Shown here: piece after piece, positions 1 to 8,870 of the stretch
Layout of the letters: each line of letters starts with the position of its first letter
Numbering within the stretch: the stretch's first letter is position 1
From: Rhodospirillaceae bacterium
Lineage (GTDB): Bacteria > Pseudomonadota > Alphaproteobacteria > Kiloniellales > DSM-21159
Direction of reading: 5' to 3'
DNA: 64,000 bases
Assembly (NCBI GenBank): GCA_006969625.1
Contig: CP030885.1
Location: forward strand, 3,049,430 to 3,113,429
Position numbers and translations under genes: made by a program
Notes under the pieces: model-generated
Database searches by the model: none
What the model was told of the DNA's origin: nothing
The model's input: the letters and a program-made list of their open reading frames with translations, nothing else

Positions 1-297
1 GCCGACGACGACGGCGCGCTGCCGACCGACACCGCCAAGCCGCCGACCAACGCGCGGGAGCTGGAAGCCGTCTACGACATCCCGGTGCAGGTCTCCGCGG
101 TGCTCGGCAAGTCCACCATGCAGGTCAGCCAGCTTCTGAAGCTGGGCCGCGGTGCGGTGGTGGAGCTGGACCGCAAGGTCGGCGAGGCGATCGACATCTA
201 CGTCAACAACCGCCTGGTCGCCCGCGGCGAGGTGGTGGTCGTCGAGGACCGCCTGGGCGTCACCATGACCGAAATCATCAAGATGGACCGGAGCTGA
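1..297 (+). CDS. fliN: FliN flagellar motor switch protein, C-terminal fragment
   Basis: The frame is open from base 1, so the gene enters from outside the window; 98 residues remain. FliN is part of the switch complex (C-ring) with FliM and FliG, at the cytoplasmic base of the motor. The visible part begins with an acidic, proline-containing linker and then carries the SpoA/FliN beta-barrel domain with the typical VYDIPVQVSAVLG and LLKLGRGAVVELD stretches and the terminal VEDRLGVTMTEII. It is followed 36 bases later by a motA-like gene and then flbD and flhA, a usual alphaproteobacterial flagellar order. Assignment is firm; only the N-terminus is missing. Confidence 0.92.
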   Translation, partial: ADDDGALPTDTAKPPTNARELEAVYDIPVQVSAVLGKSTMQVSQLLKLGRGAVVELDRKVGEAIDIYVNNRLVARGEVVVVEDRLGVTMTEIIKMDRS

Positions 298-333
298 GCC
301 GCGCCGCTCAGACAGGAAGGATCGCCGCGAGCC

Positions 334-1227
334 ATGGCCAACGTCGAAGCGACCCAGGCGCCTGCCCGCCCCGCCGCCGCTCGAACCAGTCGGCCGTCCG
401 CCAGCAAGGCCGGCGCACGCTCGGCCGTTCGCATGCCCGCCCGCGGGGCGCGCGCCAGCCTGGATCTCGCCACGCTACTCGGCGCGCTGGGCGGATTCGC
501 CATGATCGTCACCGCGATGGCAGTGGGCGGCTCGCCGGAATCCTTCGTCGATCTCCCGGCCATGCTGATCGTCGTCGGCGGCACCTTCCTGGTGACCACG
601 ATCAGCTACACCTTCCGCGAGGTTTTGCGGGCCCAGTCGGTCATGCTGCGCGCCCTGGTCTACCATGTGCAGAACCCGAAGGCGGCGGCCCTGCAGATGC
701 TGACCCTGGCCGAGGAGGCACGCGCGACGGGGCCGCTCGGCCTGCAGAATCGGCTCGACGGCCTGCGCTACGACTCTTTCCTGCACAAGGCCGTCTCGCT
801 GGTCGTGGACGGCACGCCGGGCGACGAGGTCGAGCGCATCCTGCGGCAGGAGGTCGAGGCGACCAGCCAGCGGCATCTGAAGTCCGCGGGCGTGCTGCGC
901 CGCGCCGGCGAGGTCGCGCCGGCGATGGGGCTGATCGGCACGCTGGTCGGCCTCGTGCAGATGCTGGGCAATCTGGAAGACCCCAGCACCATCGGCCCCA
1001 GCATGGCAGTGGCGCTGCTGACCACCTTCTACGGCGCCATTCTGGCCAACATGGTCTTCCTGCCGCTGGCCAACAAGCTCGACCGCAACTCGGGCGCCGA
1101 GGTCATGGTCAAGCAGATCTTCGCCGTCGGCGCCGCCTCGATCGGGCGCCAGGAGAATCCGCGGCGCCTGGAAATGACCTTCAACACCATGCTGCCGCCG
1201 GCCGAGCGCGTGCAGTTCTTCGACTGA
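334..1227 (+). CDS. MotA/PomA-type flagellar stator protein
   Basis: 297 residues. A basic, Ala/Arg-rich N-terminal tail of about 40 residues precedes the first membrane segment (about 45-65), a second (about 73-92), a large cytoplasmic loop, and a closing pair of membrane segments around residues 196-213 and 228-246 containing PAMGLIGTLVGLVQML, the MotA/TolQ/ExbB channel signature. Stator subunits conduct ions with MotB to drive rotation. No motB lies next to it in the window. The long N-terminal tail is unusual; a start at the internal Met34 would remove most of it. Position between fliN and flbD supports a flagellar rather than a Tol/Exb role. Confidence 0.85.
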   Translation: MANVEATQAPARPAAARTSRPSASKAGARSAVRMPARGARASLDLATLLGALGGFAMIVTAMAVGGSPESFVDLPAMLIVVGGTFLVTTISYTFREVLRAQSVMLRALVYHVQNPKAAALQMLTLAEEARATGPLGLQNRLDGLRYDSFLHKAVSLVVDGTPGDEVERILRQEVEATSQRHLKSAGVLRRAGEVAPAMGLIGTLVGLVQMLGNLEDPSTIGPSMAVALLTTFYGAILANMVFLPLANKLDRNSGAEVMVKQIFAVGAASIGRQENPRRLEMTFNTMLPPAERVQFFD

Positions 1228-1283
1228 AGCCAAGCGAGCAAGGGTCCGCCGGAAGGGGCGGCTGCAACAGGAGTTTTCGGACG

Positions 1284-2705
1284 ATGCGTCTTCTGATCGT
1301 GGGCAGCCTGGACGGCTACATCGCCAGCGCCGGAAAGATCGCGCTCGACAGCGGCGCCAAGGTGGCGCACGTCGACGACGTCGACCAGGCGATGGCCAGC
1401 CTGCGCGCCGGCAAGGGCGCCGACCTGCTGATGATCGACGTCGGCCTCGACGTGGCGGCCATGGTGAAGGCGCTGGAGCAGGAGCGCATCGCCATTCCGG
1501 TGATCGCCTGCGGCGTGCGCGCCGACCCGCAGAAGGCGGCCGCCGCGATCCGCGCCGGCGCCAAGGAGTACGTTCCGCTGCCGCCGGACGCCGAGCTGAT
1601 CGCCGCCGTTTTGGCGGCGGTGGCCGAGGAGACCACCGCCTTCATCTACGCCGATCCGCGCATGGCGGAGGTGCTGCGCCTGGCCGAGCAGGTCGCGGGC
1701 AGCCAGGCGAGCGTGCTGATCACCGGCGAGTCGGGCACCGGCAAGGAGGTGATGGCGCGCTACATCCACACCAAGTCCAAGCGTGCCGGCAAGACCTTCG
1801 TCTCCGTCAACTGCGCGGCGATCCCCGAGAACCTGCTGGAGTCCGAGCTGTTCGGCCACGAGAAGGGCGCCTTCACCGGGGCCGTGGCGCGCCGGATCGG
1901 CAAGTTCGAGGAGGCCGACGGCGGCACCCTGCTGCTCGACGAGATCAGCGAGATGCACCCGCGCCTGCAGGCCAAGCTGCTGCGCGCGATCCAGGAACGC
2001 GAGATCGACCGGGTCGGCGGCACCCAGCCGATCAAGGTCGACATTCGCCTGCTCGCCACCTCCAACCGCGACCTGGAGGAGGAGGTCAAGGCCGGCACCT
2101 TCCGCGAGGACCTCTACTTCCGGCTCAACGTGGTCGCCGTGGAGATGCCGGCCCTGCGCGAGCGGCCGCAGGACATCCAGGTGCTGGCCGACCATTTCGT
2201 GCGCAAGTACAGCGAGGCGAACGCCGTACCCAAACCGCTGTTCTCGCCGGAAGCACGCGAGGTCTTGGCCGGCCACCATTGGCGCGGCAACGTTCGCGAG
2301 CTGGAGAACACCATGCACCGGGCGGTGCTGCTGGCCCGTGACGGCAAGATCGCGCCGGAGTCCATCGTGCTGACCGGTGGCAAGCTGGCGCGCGAGGACG
2401 CCGTCAGCCGGGCCGCCAATGCCGCATCGACGGTGACCGGCGGACCGGCGCCCCTGCCGAACGCCGCCGGTGCCGCAGTCGAGGAGGGCGAGGACGCCGT
2501 GCCGGTCAAGCTGGTCGGCAAGACCGTCGCCGAGGTCGAGCGCGACCTGATCATCAACACGCTGGAGCATTGCCTGGGCAACCGGACCCATGCGGCCAAC
2601 ATCCTGGGCATCTCGATCCGCACCCTGCGCAACAAGCTGAAGCTCTATTCCCAGGAAGGCTTCGCCGTGCCGATGCCCGGCGAGGGCGAGGCACGCTCCG
2701 CCTGA
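1284..2705 (+). CDS. flbD: FlbD-like sigma-54 flagellar transcription activator
   Basis: 473 residues. Residues 1-115 are a receiver-like domain that lacks the usual acidic pocket at its N-terminus, as in FlbD. Residues about 125-360 are the sigma-54 AAA+ domain with Walker A GESGTGKE, the sigma-54 contact loop GAFTGA and Walker B GGTLLLDEI. The C-terminus (about 420-460) is a Fis-type helix-turn-helix ending in HAANILGISIRTLRNKL. In alphaproteobacteria this regulator drives late flagellar genes from sigma-54 promoters. It starts 56 bases after the stator gene and is followed 32 bases later by flhA, so it is probably cotranscribed. Confidence 0.88.
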   Translation: MRLLIVGSLDGYIASAGKIALDSGAKVAHVDDVDQAMASLRAGKGADLLMIDVGLDVAAMVKALEQERIAIPVIACGVRADPQKAAAAIRAGAKEYVPLPPDAELIAAVLAAVAEETTAFIYADPRMAEVLRLAEQVAGSQASVLITGESGTGKEVMARYIHTKSKRAGKTFVSVNCAAIPENLLESELFGHEKGAFTGAVARRIGKFEEADGGTLLLDEISEMHPRLQAKLLRAIQEREIDRVGGTQPIKVDIRLLATSNRDLEEEVKAGTFREDLYFRLNVVAVEMPALRERPQDIQVLADHFVRKYSEANAVPKPLFSPEAREVLAGHHWRGNVRELENTMHRAVLLARDGKIAPESIVLTGGKLAREDAVSRAANAASTVTGGPAPLPNAAGAAVEEGEDAVPVKLVGKTVAEVERDLIINTLEHCLGNRTHAANILGISIRTLRNKLKLYSQEGFAVPMPGEGEARSA

Positions 2706-2737
2706 ACCTTCTGCAGCCCTAGAGGATCATTCGGCGG

Positions 2738-4864
2738 ATGGCGGATACCAGCCAGTCGGGGAACGGCGGCCTGCTGAACGGCGCGCGCGGCGGCAAGCTC
2801 ACCCGCGGCCTGGCCGAGGCGCTCAAGCACGGCGACGTCGCGCTGGCGCTCGGGGTGGTGTGCATCCTCGTGGTGCTCATCCTGCCGATGCCCTCGTGGC
2901 TGCTCGACATGTCGCTAGCCATCTCCATGACCTTCTCGGTCCTGGTGCTGATGGTCGTGCTGTTCATCAACCGCGCGCTCGACTTCAGCTCGTTTCCCAC
3001 GGTGCTGCTGATCGCGACGATGCTGCGGCTGTCGCTCAACCTCGCCTCGACCCGGCTGATCCTCAGCGACGGTCACGAGGGCACGGACGCCGCCGGCCAG
3101 GTCATCGAAGCCTTCGGCAACTTCGTGATGGGCGGCAACTTCGTGATCGGGATCATCGTCTTCGCGATCCTGATCATCGTGAACTTCATGGTCATCACCA
3201 AGGGCTCGGGCCGCATCGCCGAGGTCTCCGCCCGCTTCAGCCTGGACGCCATGCCGGGCAAGCAGATGGCGATCGACGCCGACCTCTCGGCTGGGCTGAT
3301 CGACGAGAACGAGGCGCGCCGGCGCCGCAAGGAGCTGGAGGACGAGAGCAACTTCTACGGCGCCATGGACGGTGCCTCGAAGTTCGTGCGCGGCGACGCC
3401 ATCGCCGGCCTGCTGATCACCTTCATCAACGTCGTCGGCGGCATCGTCATCGGCGTTGCGCAGATGGGCCTGAGCTTCGGCGAGGCGGCCGAGAACTACA
3501 CCGTGCTGACCGTCGGCGACGGGCTGGTCTCGCAGATTCCGGCACTGATCGTCTCCACCGCCGCCGGTCTGCTGGTCTCCAAGGCGGCCGCGACCGGCTC
3601 GGCCGACGAGGCGTTGTTCGGCCAGCTCGGCGGCTACCCCAAGGCGCTCGGCCTGGCCGGCTTCCTGATGCTGGCGCTGGCGCTGCTACCCGGCATCCCC
3701 TTCCTGCCCTTCATGCTGCTCGCCGGGATCGCCGGCGGCGGCGCCTGGTTGCTGCACAAGCGCAACGGCGCGGTCGAGCTGCAGCGCCTGCAGGAGGAGG
3801 CCGAGGCGGCCGCACCCGAACCGGTCGCCGAGGAGACGATCGGCCAGACCCTGCAGATCGACCAGATCCGCCTGGAGCTCGGCTATGGGCTGCTGAGCCT
3901 GCTGAGCGCCGAGGGCGGGCGCCGTCTGACCGACCAGATCAAGGCACTGCGCCGCCAACTCGCGCAGGAGGCCGGCTTCGTGCTGCCCTCCGTGCGCATC
4001 CAGGACAACCTGCAGCTTCCGCCCAACAGCTACGTGGTGCGCGTCAAGGAGATCGAGGCCGGCGCCGGCGAGCTGCGGCCGGGCGCGTTGCTGGTGATGG
4101 ACCCGCGTGGCGAGCCGATCTCGCTGCCCGGCGAAGAGACGGTCGAGCCGACCTTCGGCCTGCCTGCCATGTGGGTCGAGGAATCCGCCCGCGAAGAGGC
4201 GCTGTTCCGCGGCTATACCGTGGTCGACCCGACGACGGTGATCACCACCCACTTGACCGAGCTGGTCAAGGACAACATGGCCGAGCTGCTGTCCTACGCC
4301 GAAACCCAGAAGCTGCTCGACGAACTCGACGGCGAGCAGAAGAAGCTGGTCGAGGACCTGGTCCCCAACACCATCTCGGTCGGCGGCGTACAGCGCGTGC
4401 TGCAGAACCTGCTCGGCGAGCGCATCTCGATCCGCGACCTGCCGACGATCCTGGAGGGCATCCAGGAGGCCTGCGGCTATACCCGCAGCGTGCTGCATAT
4501 CACAGAGCACGTGCGCGCCCGGCTGGCCCGCCAGATCTCCAACGCCGCGGCGGCCGAGGACGGGCTGCTGCCGCTGGTCACGCTGTCGCCGGGCTGGGAG
4601 CAGGCCTTCGCCGAGGCGCTGATCGGCGAGGGCGAGGAAAAGCACCTGGCGATGGCGCCCTCGAAGCTGCAGGAATTCATCTCCCAGGTGCGCCAGACCT
4701 TCGAACGGCAGGCGATGCTGGGCGAGACGCCCGCCCTGCTGACCAGCCCGGGCGTGCGCCCCTACGTGCGCTCGATCGTCGAACGCTTCCGTCCCCAGAC
4801 CATGGTGCTGAGCCAGAACGAGATCCACCCCAAGGCCAAGCTGAAGACCGTCGCCCAGATCTGA
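2738..4864 (+). CDS. flhA: FlhA flagellar export gate protein
   Basis: 708 residues, the usual FlhA length. The N-terminal half holds about eight membrane helices; the cytoplasmic FHIPEP signature region appears around residues 138-175 (IVNFMVITKGSGRIAEVSARFSLDAMPGK, split here as IVNFMVITKGSGR then AEVSARFSLDAMPGK). The C-terminal half is the soluble export platform (FlhA-C), with LAMAPSKLQEF and VLSQNEI near the end. It forms the nonameric gate of the flagellar type III export apparatus. Lies between flbD and flhF in one transcription unit. Confidence 0.95.
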   Translation: MADTSQSGNGGLLNGARGGKLTRGLAEALKHGDVALALGVVCILVVLILPMPSWLLDMSLAISMTFSVLVLMVVLFINRALDFSSFPTVLLIATMLRLSLNLASTRLILSDGHEGTDAAGQVIEAFGNFVMGGNFVIGIIVFAILIIVNFMVITKGSGRIAEVSARFSLDAMPGKQMAIDADLSAGLIDENEARRRRKELEDESNFYGAMDGASKFVRGDAIAGLLITFINVVGGIVIGVAQMGLSFGEAAENYTVLTVGDGLVSQIPALIVSTAAGLLVSKAAATGSADEALFGQLGGYPKALGLAGFLMLALALLPGIPFLPFMLLAGIAGGGAWLLHKRNGAVELQRLQEEAEAAAPEPVAEETIGQTLQIDQIRLELGYGLLSLLSAEGGRRLTDQIKALRRQLAQEAGFVLPSVRIQDNLQLPPNSYVVRVKEIEAGAGELRPGALLVMDPRGEPISLPGEETVEPTFGLPAMWVEESAREEALFRGYTVVDPTTVITTHLTELVKDNMAELLSYAETQKLLDELDGEQKKLVEDLVPNTISVGGVQRVLQNLLGERISIRDLPTILEGIQEACGYTRSVLHITEHVRARLARQISNAAAAEDGLLPLVTLSPGWEQAFAEALIGEGEEKHLAMAPSKLQEFISQVRQTFERQAMLGETPALLTSPGVRPYVRSIVERFRPQTMVLSQNEIHPKAKLKTVAQI

Positions 4865-4912
4865 TCCCCGGCACACCGACCCCGACCGCCGCCTCCAGGA
4901 CCACGCCCGCCG

Positions 4913-5905
4913 ATGCGCCTGAAAACCTACACCGCCGCCACCTTGTTCGAGGCCATGGGCCTGGTGCGCGATCGCCTGGGCGACGAGGCGGTGATCCTGG
5001 CCACACAGGAGGTCGAGGGCGGCTTCAAGGTAACGGCTGCACTCGACGACGATCCGGGCTTCGAGCAGGAGGGCGGTTCCGGCCTGATCGGCGCCGAGTG
5101 GATGTCCGAGTTGGCCGAGCGCCTGGAGGCCCACCGGGTGCCGCTCGGACTGGGCGACCGGCTGCTGTCGGCCGCCGGCCTGGTACCCGCCGCCGGCCCG
5201 GCCGCGATGCTGGCAAACGCGCTGGAGACGGTGTTCGACTTCGCGCCGCTGCCGTTCCGCAAGCCGGGGCGGGCCGGCGGCGTGCCGCTGCTGATGCTGG
5301 GGCCGCCGGGCGCCGGCAAGACGGCCACCGCGGCCAAGCTCTGCGCGCACGCGCGGCTGGCCGGTCGCCCCGCGCACCTGGTCAGCATGGACACGGTCAG
5401 CGCCGGTGCGCGCGAGCAGGCCAGCGCCTTCGCCGAGGCGATCGGCGTGCCCCTGTCGAGCGCAGAGACGCCGGAGCAGCTTCGGGCCGTCGTCGCCAAG
5501 ATCCCCGCTGAACGCCTGATCGTCGTCGATACGATCGGCGCCAACCCCTTCCGCGAGGACGAAGTGGAGGCCCTGGCGCAGGCCCTGCGCACGGCCGACG
5601 CCCTTGGCGTGCTGGTCCAGCCGGCCGGCGGCGACGCGCTGGAGGCCGCCGAGAGCGCCATGGTCTTCGCCGCGGCCGGCGCCCGGCTCTTCGTGCCGAC
5701 GCGCCTGGACGCGGCCCGCCGCTTCGGCGGCGTCCTGGCCGCGGCACAGGCCGCCAATCTCTCCCTCATGGCCGGCGGCGTATCGCCCAGCCTCGGCTCC
5801 GGTCTTCGCCCGCTCACCCCCCGCGGCCTCGCCCGCCTGCTGGCGCCCGACTGGGCGGCGGACCAGGCCGAAGACAGCCTGCCTCTCACCGGAACGCACC
5901 CATGA
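4913..5905 (+). CDS. flhF: FlhF SRP-type GTPase
   Basis: 330 residues, starting MRLKTYTAATLFEAM, the typical FlhF N-terminus. The G domain has the P-loop LMLGPPGAGKTATAAKL at about 125-141 and the later DT switch-type motif (RLIVVDTIG). FlhF sets the place and number of flagella together with FlhG. Its stop overlaps the flhG start in an ATGA arrangement, so the two are translationally coupled. The G-domain is slightly short and the N-terminal B region is compact, but the context leaves little doubt. Confidence 0.87.
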   Translation: MRLKTYTAATLFEAMGLVRDRLGDEAVILATQEVEGGFKVTAALDDDPGFEQEGGSGLIGAEWMSELAERLEAHRVPLGLGDRLLSAAGLVPAAGPAAMLANALETVFDFAPLPFRKPGRAGGVPLLMLGPPGAGKTATAAKLCAHARLAGRPAHLVSMDTVSAGAREQASAFAEAIGVPLSSAETPEQLRAVVAKIPAERLIVVDTIGANPFREDEVEALAQALRTADALGVLVQPAGGDALEAAESAMVFAAAGARLFVPTRLDAARRFGGVLAAAQAANLSLMAGGVSPSLGSGLRPLTPRGLARLLAPDWAADQAEDSLPLTGTHP

Positions 5906-6708
5906 CCCTCGCCCGTACCAGCGCCGAGACCGGCCCCGGCACGCCGGCCCCCGTCGCGCCGATCCCAAACCTGGTGGCCATCGCCTCCGGCAAGGGCGGC
6001 GTCGGCAAGACCTGGCTGTCGATCGGCCTGGCTACCGCCTTCGCGCGCCAGCGGCAGCGCGCCCTGCTGTTCGACGGCGACCTGGGGCTGGCCAACGTCG
6101 ACGTGCAGCTCGGCCTGACCCCCGAGCGCGATCTCGGCGGCGTCCTGCAGGGCCGCTATGCCATGCCCGACGCCGCCACCCCGGTGGCCGACGCCGGCTT
6201 CGCGGTGATCGCCGGGCGCTCCGGCTCGGGCAGCCTGGCGGCGCTCGACCCGCAGCGTCTCGGTCGCCTGGCCGGCGAGTTGGCGCAGACGGCCACAGGC
6301 TACGACCGCGTACTGCTGGACCTGGGCGCCGGCATCGAGCGAACGGTGCGCTTCCTGGCCGCGCGCGCCCGGACCTGTCTGGTCGTCACCAACGACGAGC
6401 CGACCGCCCTGACCGACGCCTATGCCTTCATCAAGCTGCTGGCGATGAGCCGGCCGGGCGCCGACCTGCGCGTCGTCGTCAACATGGCCGCCAGCAAGTC
6501 CGAGGGCGAGCGCACCTACGGCACGCTGCGCAAGGCCTGCGAGTCCTTCCTGAAGATCTCGCCGCCGCTGGCCGGCATCGTGCGCCGCGACCCGCACGCG
6601 CGCGAGGCGATTCGCAGCCAAGTGCCGCTGCTGGTGCGCCACCCCAACGCCCCGGCCGCCCAGGACATCGAGGCGATCGCACAGGCGCTGTTGTCGCCGC
6701 CGGGATGA
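5902..6708 (+). CDS. flhG: FlhG/FleN MinD-like ATPase
   Basis: 268 residues. The deviant Walker A is ASGKGGVGKTWLSIGLA near residue 30, followed by LLFDGDLGLANVDVQLGL, the MinD/FlhG switch region. FlhG limits flagellar number by acting on FlhF and on the flagellar regulator. Its start overlaps flhF by four bases. It is the last gene of this flagellar run; the next gene is convergent, with only 31 bases between them and no clear terminator. Confidence 0.9.
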   Translation: MTLARTSAETGPGTPAPVAPIPNLVAIASGKGGVGKTWLSIGLATAFARQRQRALLFDGDLGLANVDVQLGLTPERDLGGVLQGRYAMPDAATPVADAGFAVIAGRSGSGSLAALDPQRLGRLAGELAQTATGYDRVLLDLGAGIERTVRFLAARARTCLVVTNDEPTALTDAYAFIKLLAMSRPGADLRVVVNMAASKSEGERTYGTLRKACESFLKISPPLAGIVRRDPHAREAIRSQVPLLVRHPNAPAAQDIEAIAQALLSPPG

Positions 6709-6739
6709 ACCTTCCGCGCCCTTATGCCGGGCCGCGGGT

Positions 6740-7504
6740 TCAATCGCGCTTGACGAGGCTCAGCGGCGAGGCCCCCGTACGTTCTGTCAGGAGCGCCTCG
6801 GTCCAGGGGCCGTCCGGCATCTCGGCGGCGAGCTGGGTGATGTGCTCGTTCCACCATCGCCGCTGCAAGCGCAGGTCGTCGTAGTCGTACTGGGCCTCGC
6901 GCCAGCGCCCGTCGTCGCGGGTATAGGTCAGCATGTCGATGGGGTAGCCGACGTCGGCCGAAGAGAAGCGGGTCGAGTCGAAGGAGAGATAGGCGAGCTT
7001 GAGCACCGTGCGCATCGGCGTGTCGAAGCTCAGCGCGCGGTCGAGGATCGGCTTGCCGTAGGCGGTCGCGCCGATCGAGAGGTAGGGCGTGCGCGCATCC
7101 ACCTCGATCCAGTTGCCCTCCGGATAGACGAGGTACATGGACGGCTCGGGGTCGTCCGGCAGGCAGCCGGCCAGGATGCCGTGCAGATTGAACTTCAGCT
7201 CGGAGCGTTCGAGCGCCTCGCGGTCCTCCTCGGCGACTTCGCGCAGGGCCGCACAGTAGGCGGCGACGGCATCGAGCGTCGAGGCGAAGCCGTGCTTGTG
7301 GTCGCGGCGCTGGTCGCGATCGAAGTAGGCTAGGGTCTTGTCCCTCAGCGAGCGGAGGCCCGAGGTCATGATGGCCACGGCGCGCCCTTCAGGGCCGTGC
7401 AGCGTCGCCTTGCGGGCGTTGCTGACCTGGGTGCCGGCGGTGATGCGGCCGTCCGCCAGCAGCACCAGCCCTTCGCTCACCTTGATGCCCAGGCAATAGG
7501 TCAC
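6740..7504 (-). CDS. Anbu (bacterial proteasome homologue) peptidase
   Basis: 254 residues from a GTG start at 7504. I chose this start because translation then begins MTYCLGIKV, leaving Thr2 as the N-terminal nucleophile after Met removal, as in Ntn hydrolases; a GGGGGA stretch lies upstream. The motifs LLADGRITAG, KATLHG, IMTSGLRSLRDKT and GSIGATAYGKPILDRAL-like text (here YLSIGATAYGKPILDRAL) fit the Anbu family, which forms helical or ring-like proteasome relatives. Anbu genes often sit with a transglutaminase, an alpha-E protein and an ATP-grasp protein; none is here, so this copy is solitary. Longer upstream extension of the frame reads as non-coding. Confidence 0.85.
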   Translation of the reverse strand: MTYCLGIKVSEGLVLLADGRITAGTQVSNARKATLHGPEGRAVAIMTSGLRSLRDKTLAYFDRDQRRDHKHGFASTLDAVAAYCAALREVAEEDREALERSELKFNLHGILAGCLPDDPEPSMYLVYPEGNWIEVDARTPYLSIGATAYGKPILDRALSFDTPMRTVLKLAYLSFDSTRFSSADVGYPIDMLTYTRDDGRWREAQYDYDDLRLQRRWWNEHITQLAAEMPDGPWTEALLTERTGASPLSLVKRD

Positions 7505-7760
7505 GCCGTTCGTCCCCCGACCGCCGAGCCCGCAGCGGAGTCGGCGACGCGAATGCTCGCAGGCTTTCGGCAATGCAGCAAGGCCGGCGCCGGGTCCCAG
7601 GGCGCGCGACGGCACTCTTTCGCTCGACAGTCGCAGCGGCGACCGCTATCTGACATCCAGTGCGCCGCAGTCCAACCCCGTGGCTGCGGGTGGCATGCGC
7701 GGCGCCTACAAACAAATTCCGGAGCCTTCAGAAGGCGCTCCGTGCACAGGGAGGTACAAC

Positions 7761-8747
7761 GTGGAACTGAATTCCCTCATCAAGGCCGGCGGCTTGGCCG
7801 CCGCGCTCGTCGCGCTCGGTGCCTCGGCGGCCACGGCGCAGGACCGCGAGGGCTGGCCCGACAGCTTCACCGTCGGCACGGCCAGCCAGGGCGGCACCTA
7901 CTTCGCCTACGGCTCGGGCTGGGCCAATCTGGTGGCCGAGACGCTGGGCATCTCCGGCGGCGGCGAGGTCACCGGCGGGCCGACCCAGAACATGGCGCTG
8001 GTGCACACCGGCGACGTCGCCTTCGGCATGACCACGATGGGTCCGGCGGCCGAGGCCCTGGCCGGCAATTCCCCGCTGGCGCCGGGCATGCCGCTGGACA
8101 ACGTCCGGGCCATCTTCCCGATGTACCAGACGCCCTTCTCGATCACCACGCTGGCCTCCTCGGGCATCGAGAGCATCTCCGACATCCCGGACGGCGCCCG
8201 GATCGGTTTCGGTCCCTCGGGATCGACCTCCGATACCTACTTCCCGCGCATGCTGGAGGAGCTGGGCGTAACCTTCGAGCGGCGCAACGGCGGCTGGAAC
8301 GACCTGGGCGGCCAGCTTCAGGACGGCCTGCTGGACGTGATCGCCTTCGCGGCCGGCATTCCGATCCCGGCGGTCAGCCAACTCGAGGTGCAGACCGAAA
8401 TCAACATCGTCGACTTCACCGAGGAGGAGCAGGCACAGATTCTGGAGGCCTTCCCGGTCTCCGCGTTCACCATCCAGCCGGGCACCTACCAGTCGCTCGA
8501 CCGGGAGGCCCGTGCGGTCTCCATGTGGAATTTCGCGATCGCCAACGCCGACCTGCCGGAGAGCTTCGTCTACGAGGTCGTCAAGACCGTGATGGAGAAC
8601 CACGACAGGATGATGGAGATCCACAAGGCGGCACGCTCGACCGTTCCGGAGAACTACGACAAGAACCGGGTCCTGAAGTGGCATCCGGGCGCCGTGAAGT
8701 GGTTCGAAGAGAACGGCTTCGATATTCCGGACGAGCTGCAAGGCTGA
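7761..8747 (+). CDS. TAXI-family TRAP solute-binding protein
   Basis: 328 residues from GTG at 7761, preceded by GGGAGGT six bases upstream. The first 25 or so residues form a signal peptide (hydrophobic core AAALVALGASAATAQ). The mature part opens with FTVGTASQGGTYFAYGSGWANL, the TAXI signature, and includes the ligand-loop GFGPSGSTSDTYF. It binds a carboxylate or amino-acid-like solute in the periplasm and hands it to the fused TRAP permease encoded 123 bases downstream. The substrate cannot be told from sequence. Confidence 0.9.
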   Translation: MELNSLIKAGGLAAALVALGASAATAQDREGWPDSFTVGTASQGGTYFAYGSGWANLVAETLGISGGGEVTGGPTQNMALVHTGDVAFGMTTMGPAAEALAGNSPLAPGMPLDNVRAIFPMYQTPFSITTLASSGIESISDIPDGARIGFGPSGSTSDTYFPRMLEELGVTFERRNGGWNDLGGQLQDGLLDVIAFAAGIPIPAVSQLEVQTEINIVDFTEEEQAQILEAFPVSAFTIQPGTYQSLDREARAVSMWNFAIANADLPESFVYEVVKTVMENHDRMMEIHKAARSTVPENYDKNRVLKWHPGAVKWFEENGFDIPDELQG

Positions 8748-8764
8748 GCTGGATACCCGCAAGA

Positions 8765-8800
8765 CCGGGCCGCGCATCTGGCGCGGCCCGGCGCCTTTTC
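8765..8800 (+). terminator. Strong hairpin after the TAXI gene
   Basis: An 11-bp perfect stem (arms 8765-8775 and 8781-8791, loop ATCTG) is followed by CGCCTTTTCC. It lies between the binding-protein gene and its permease gene. A partial terminator here would give more binding protein than permease, a common arrangement in ABC and TRAP operons. Confidence 0.7.
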
Positions 8801-8870
8801 CGACCCTCGCAGTTGCGGCGCAACGCCGGCGCCAGACCGGCGGACAGGCCGTTCGCGGAGCGGCGCTGCC

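Noticed and set aside
2860..5511. 883-residue open frame in another frame over flhA and flhF
   Set aside because: Arg/Gly/Ala-rich composition is an artefact of high GC; flhA and flhF have clear motifs.
6842..7333. 163-residue plus-strand frame inside the Anbu gene
   Set aside because: Antisense shadow; low-complexity Val/Ala/Arg composition and no ribosome site.
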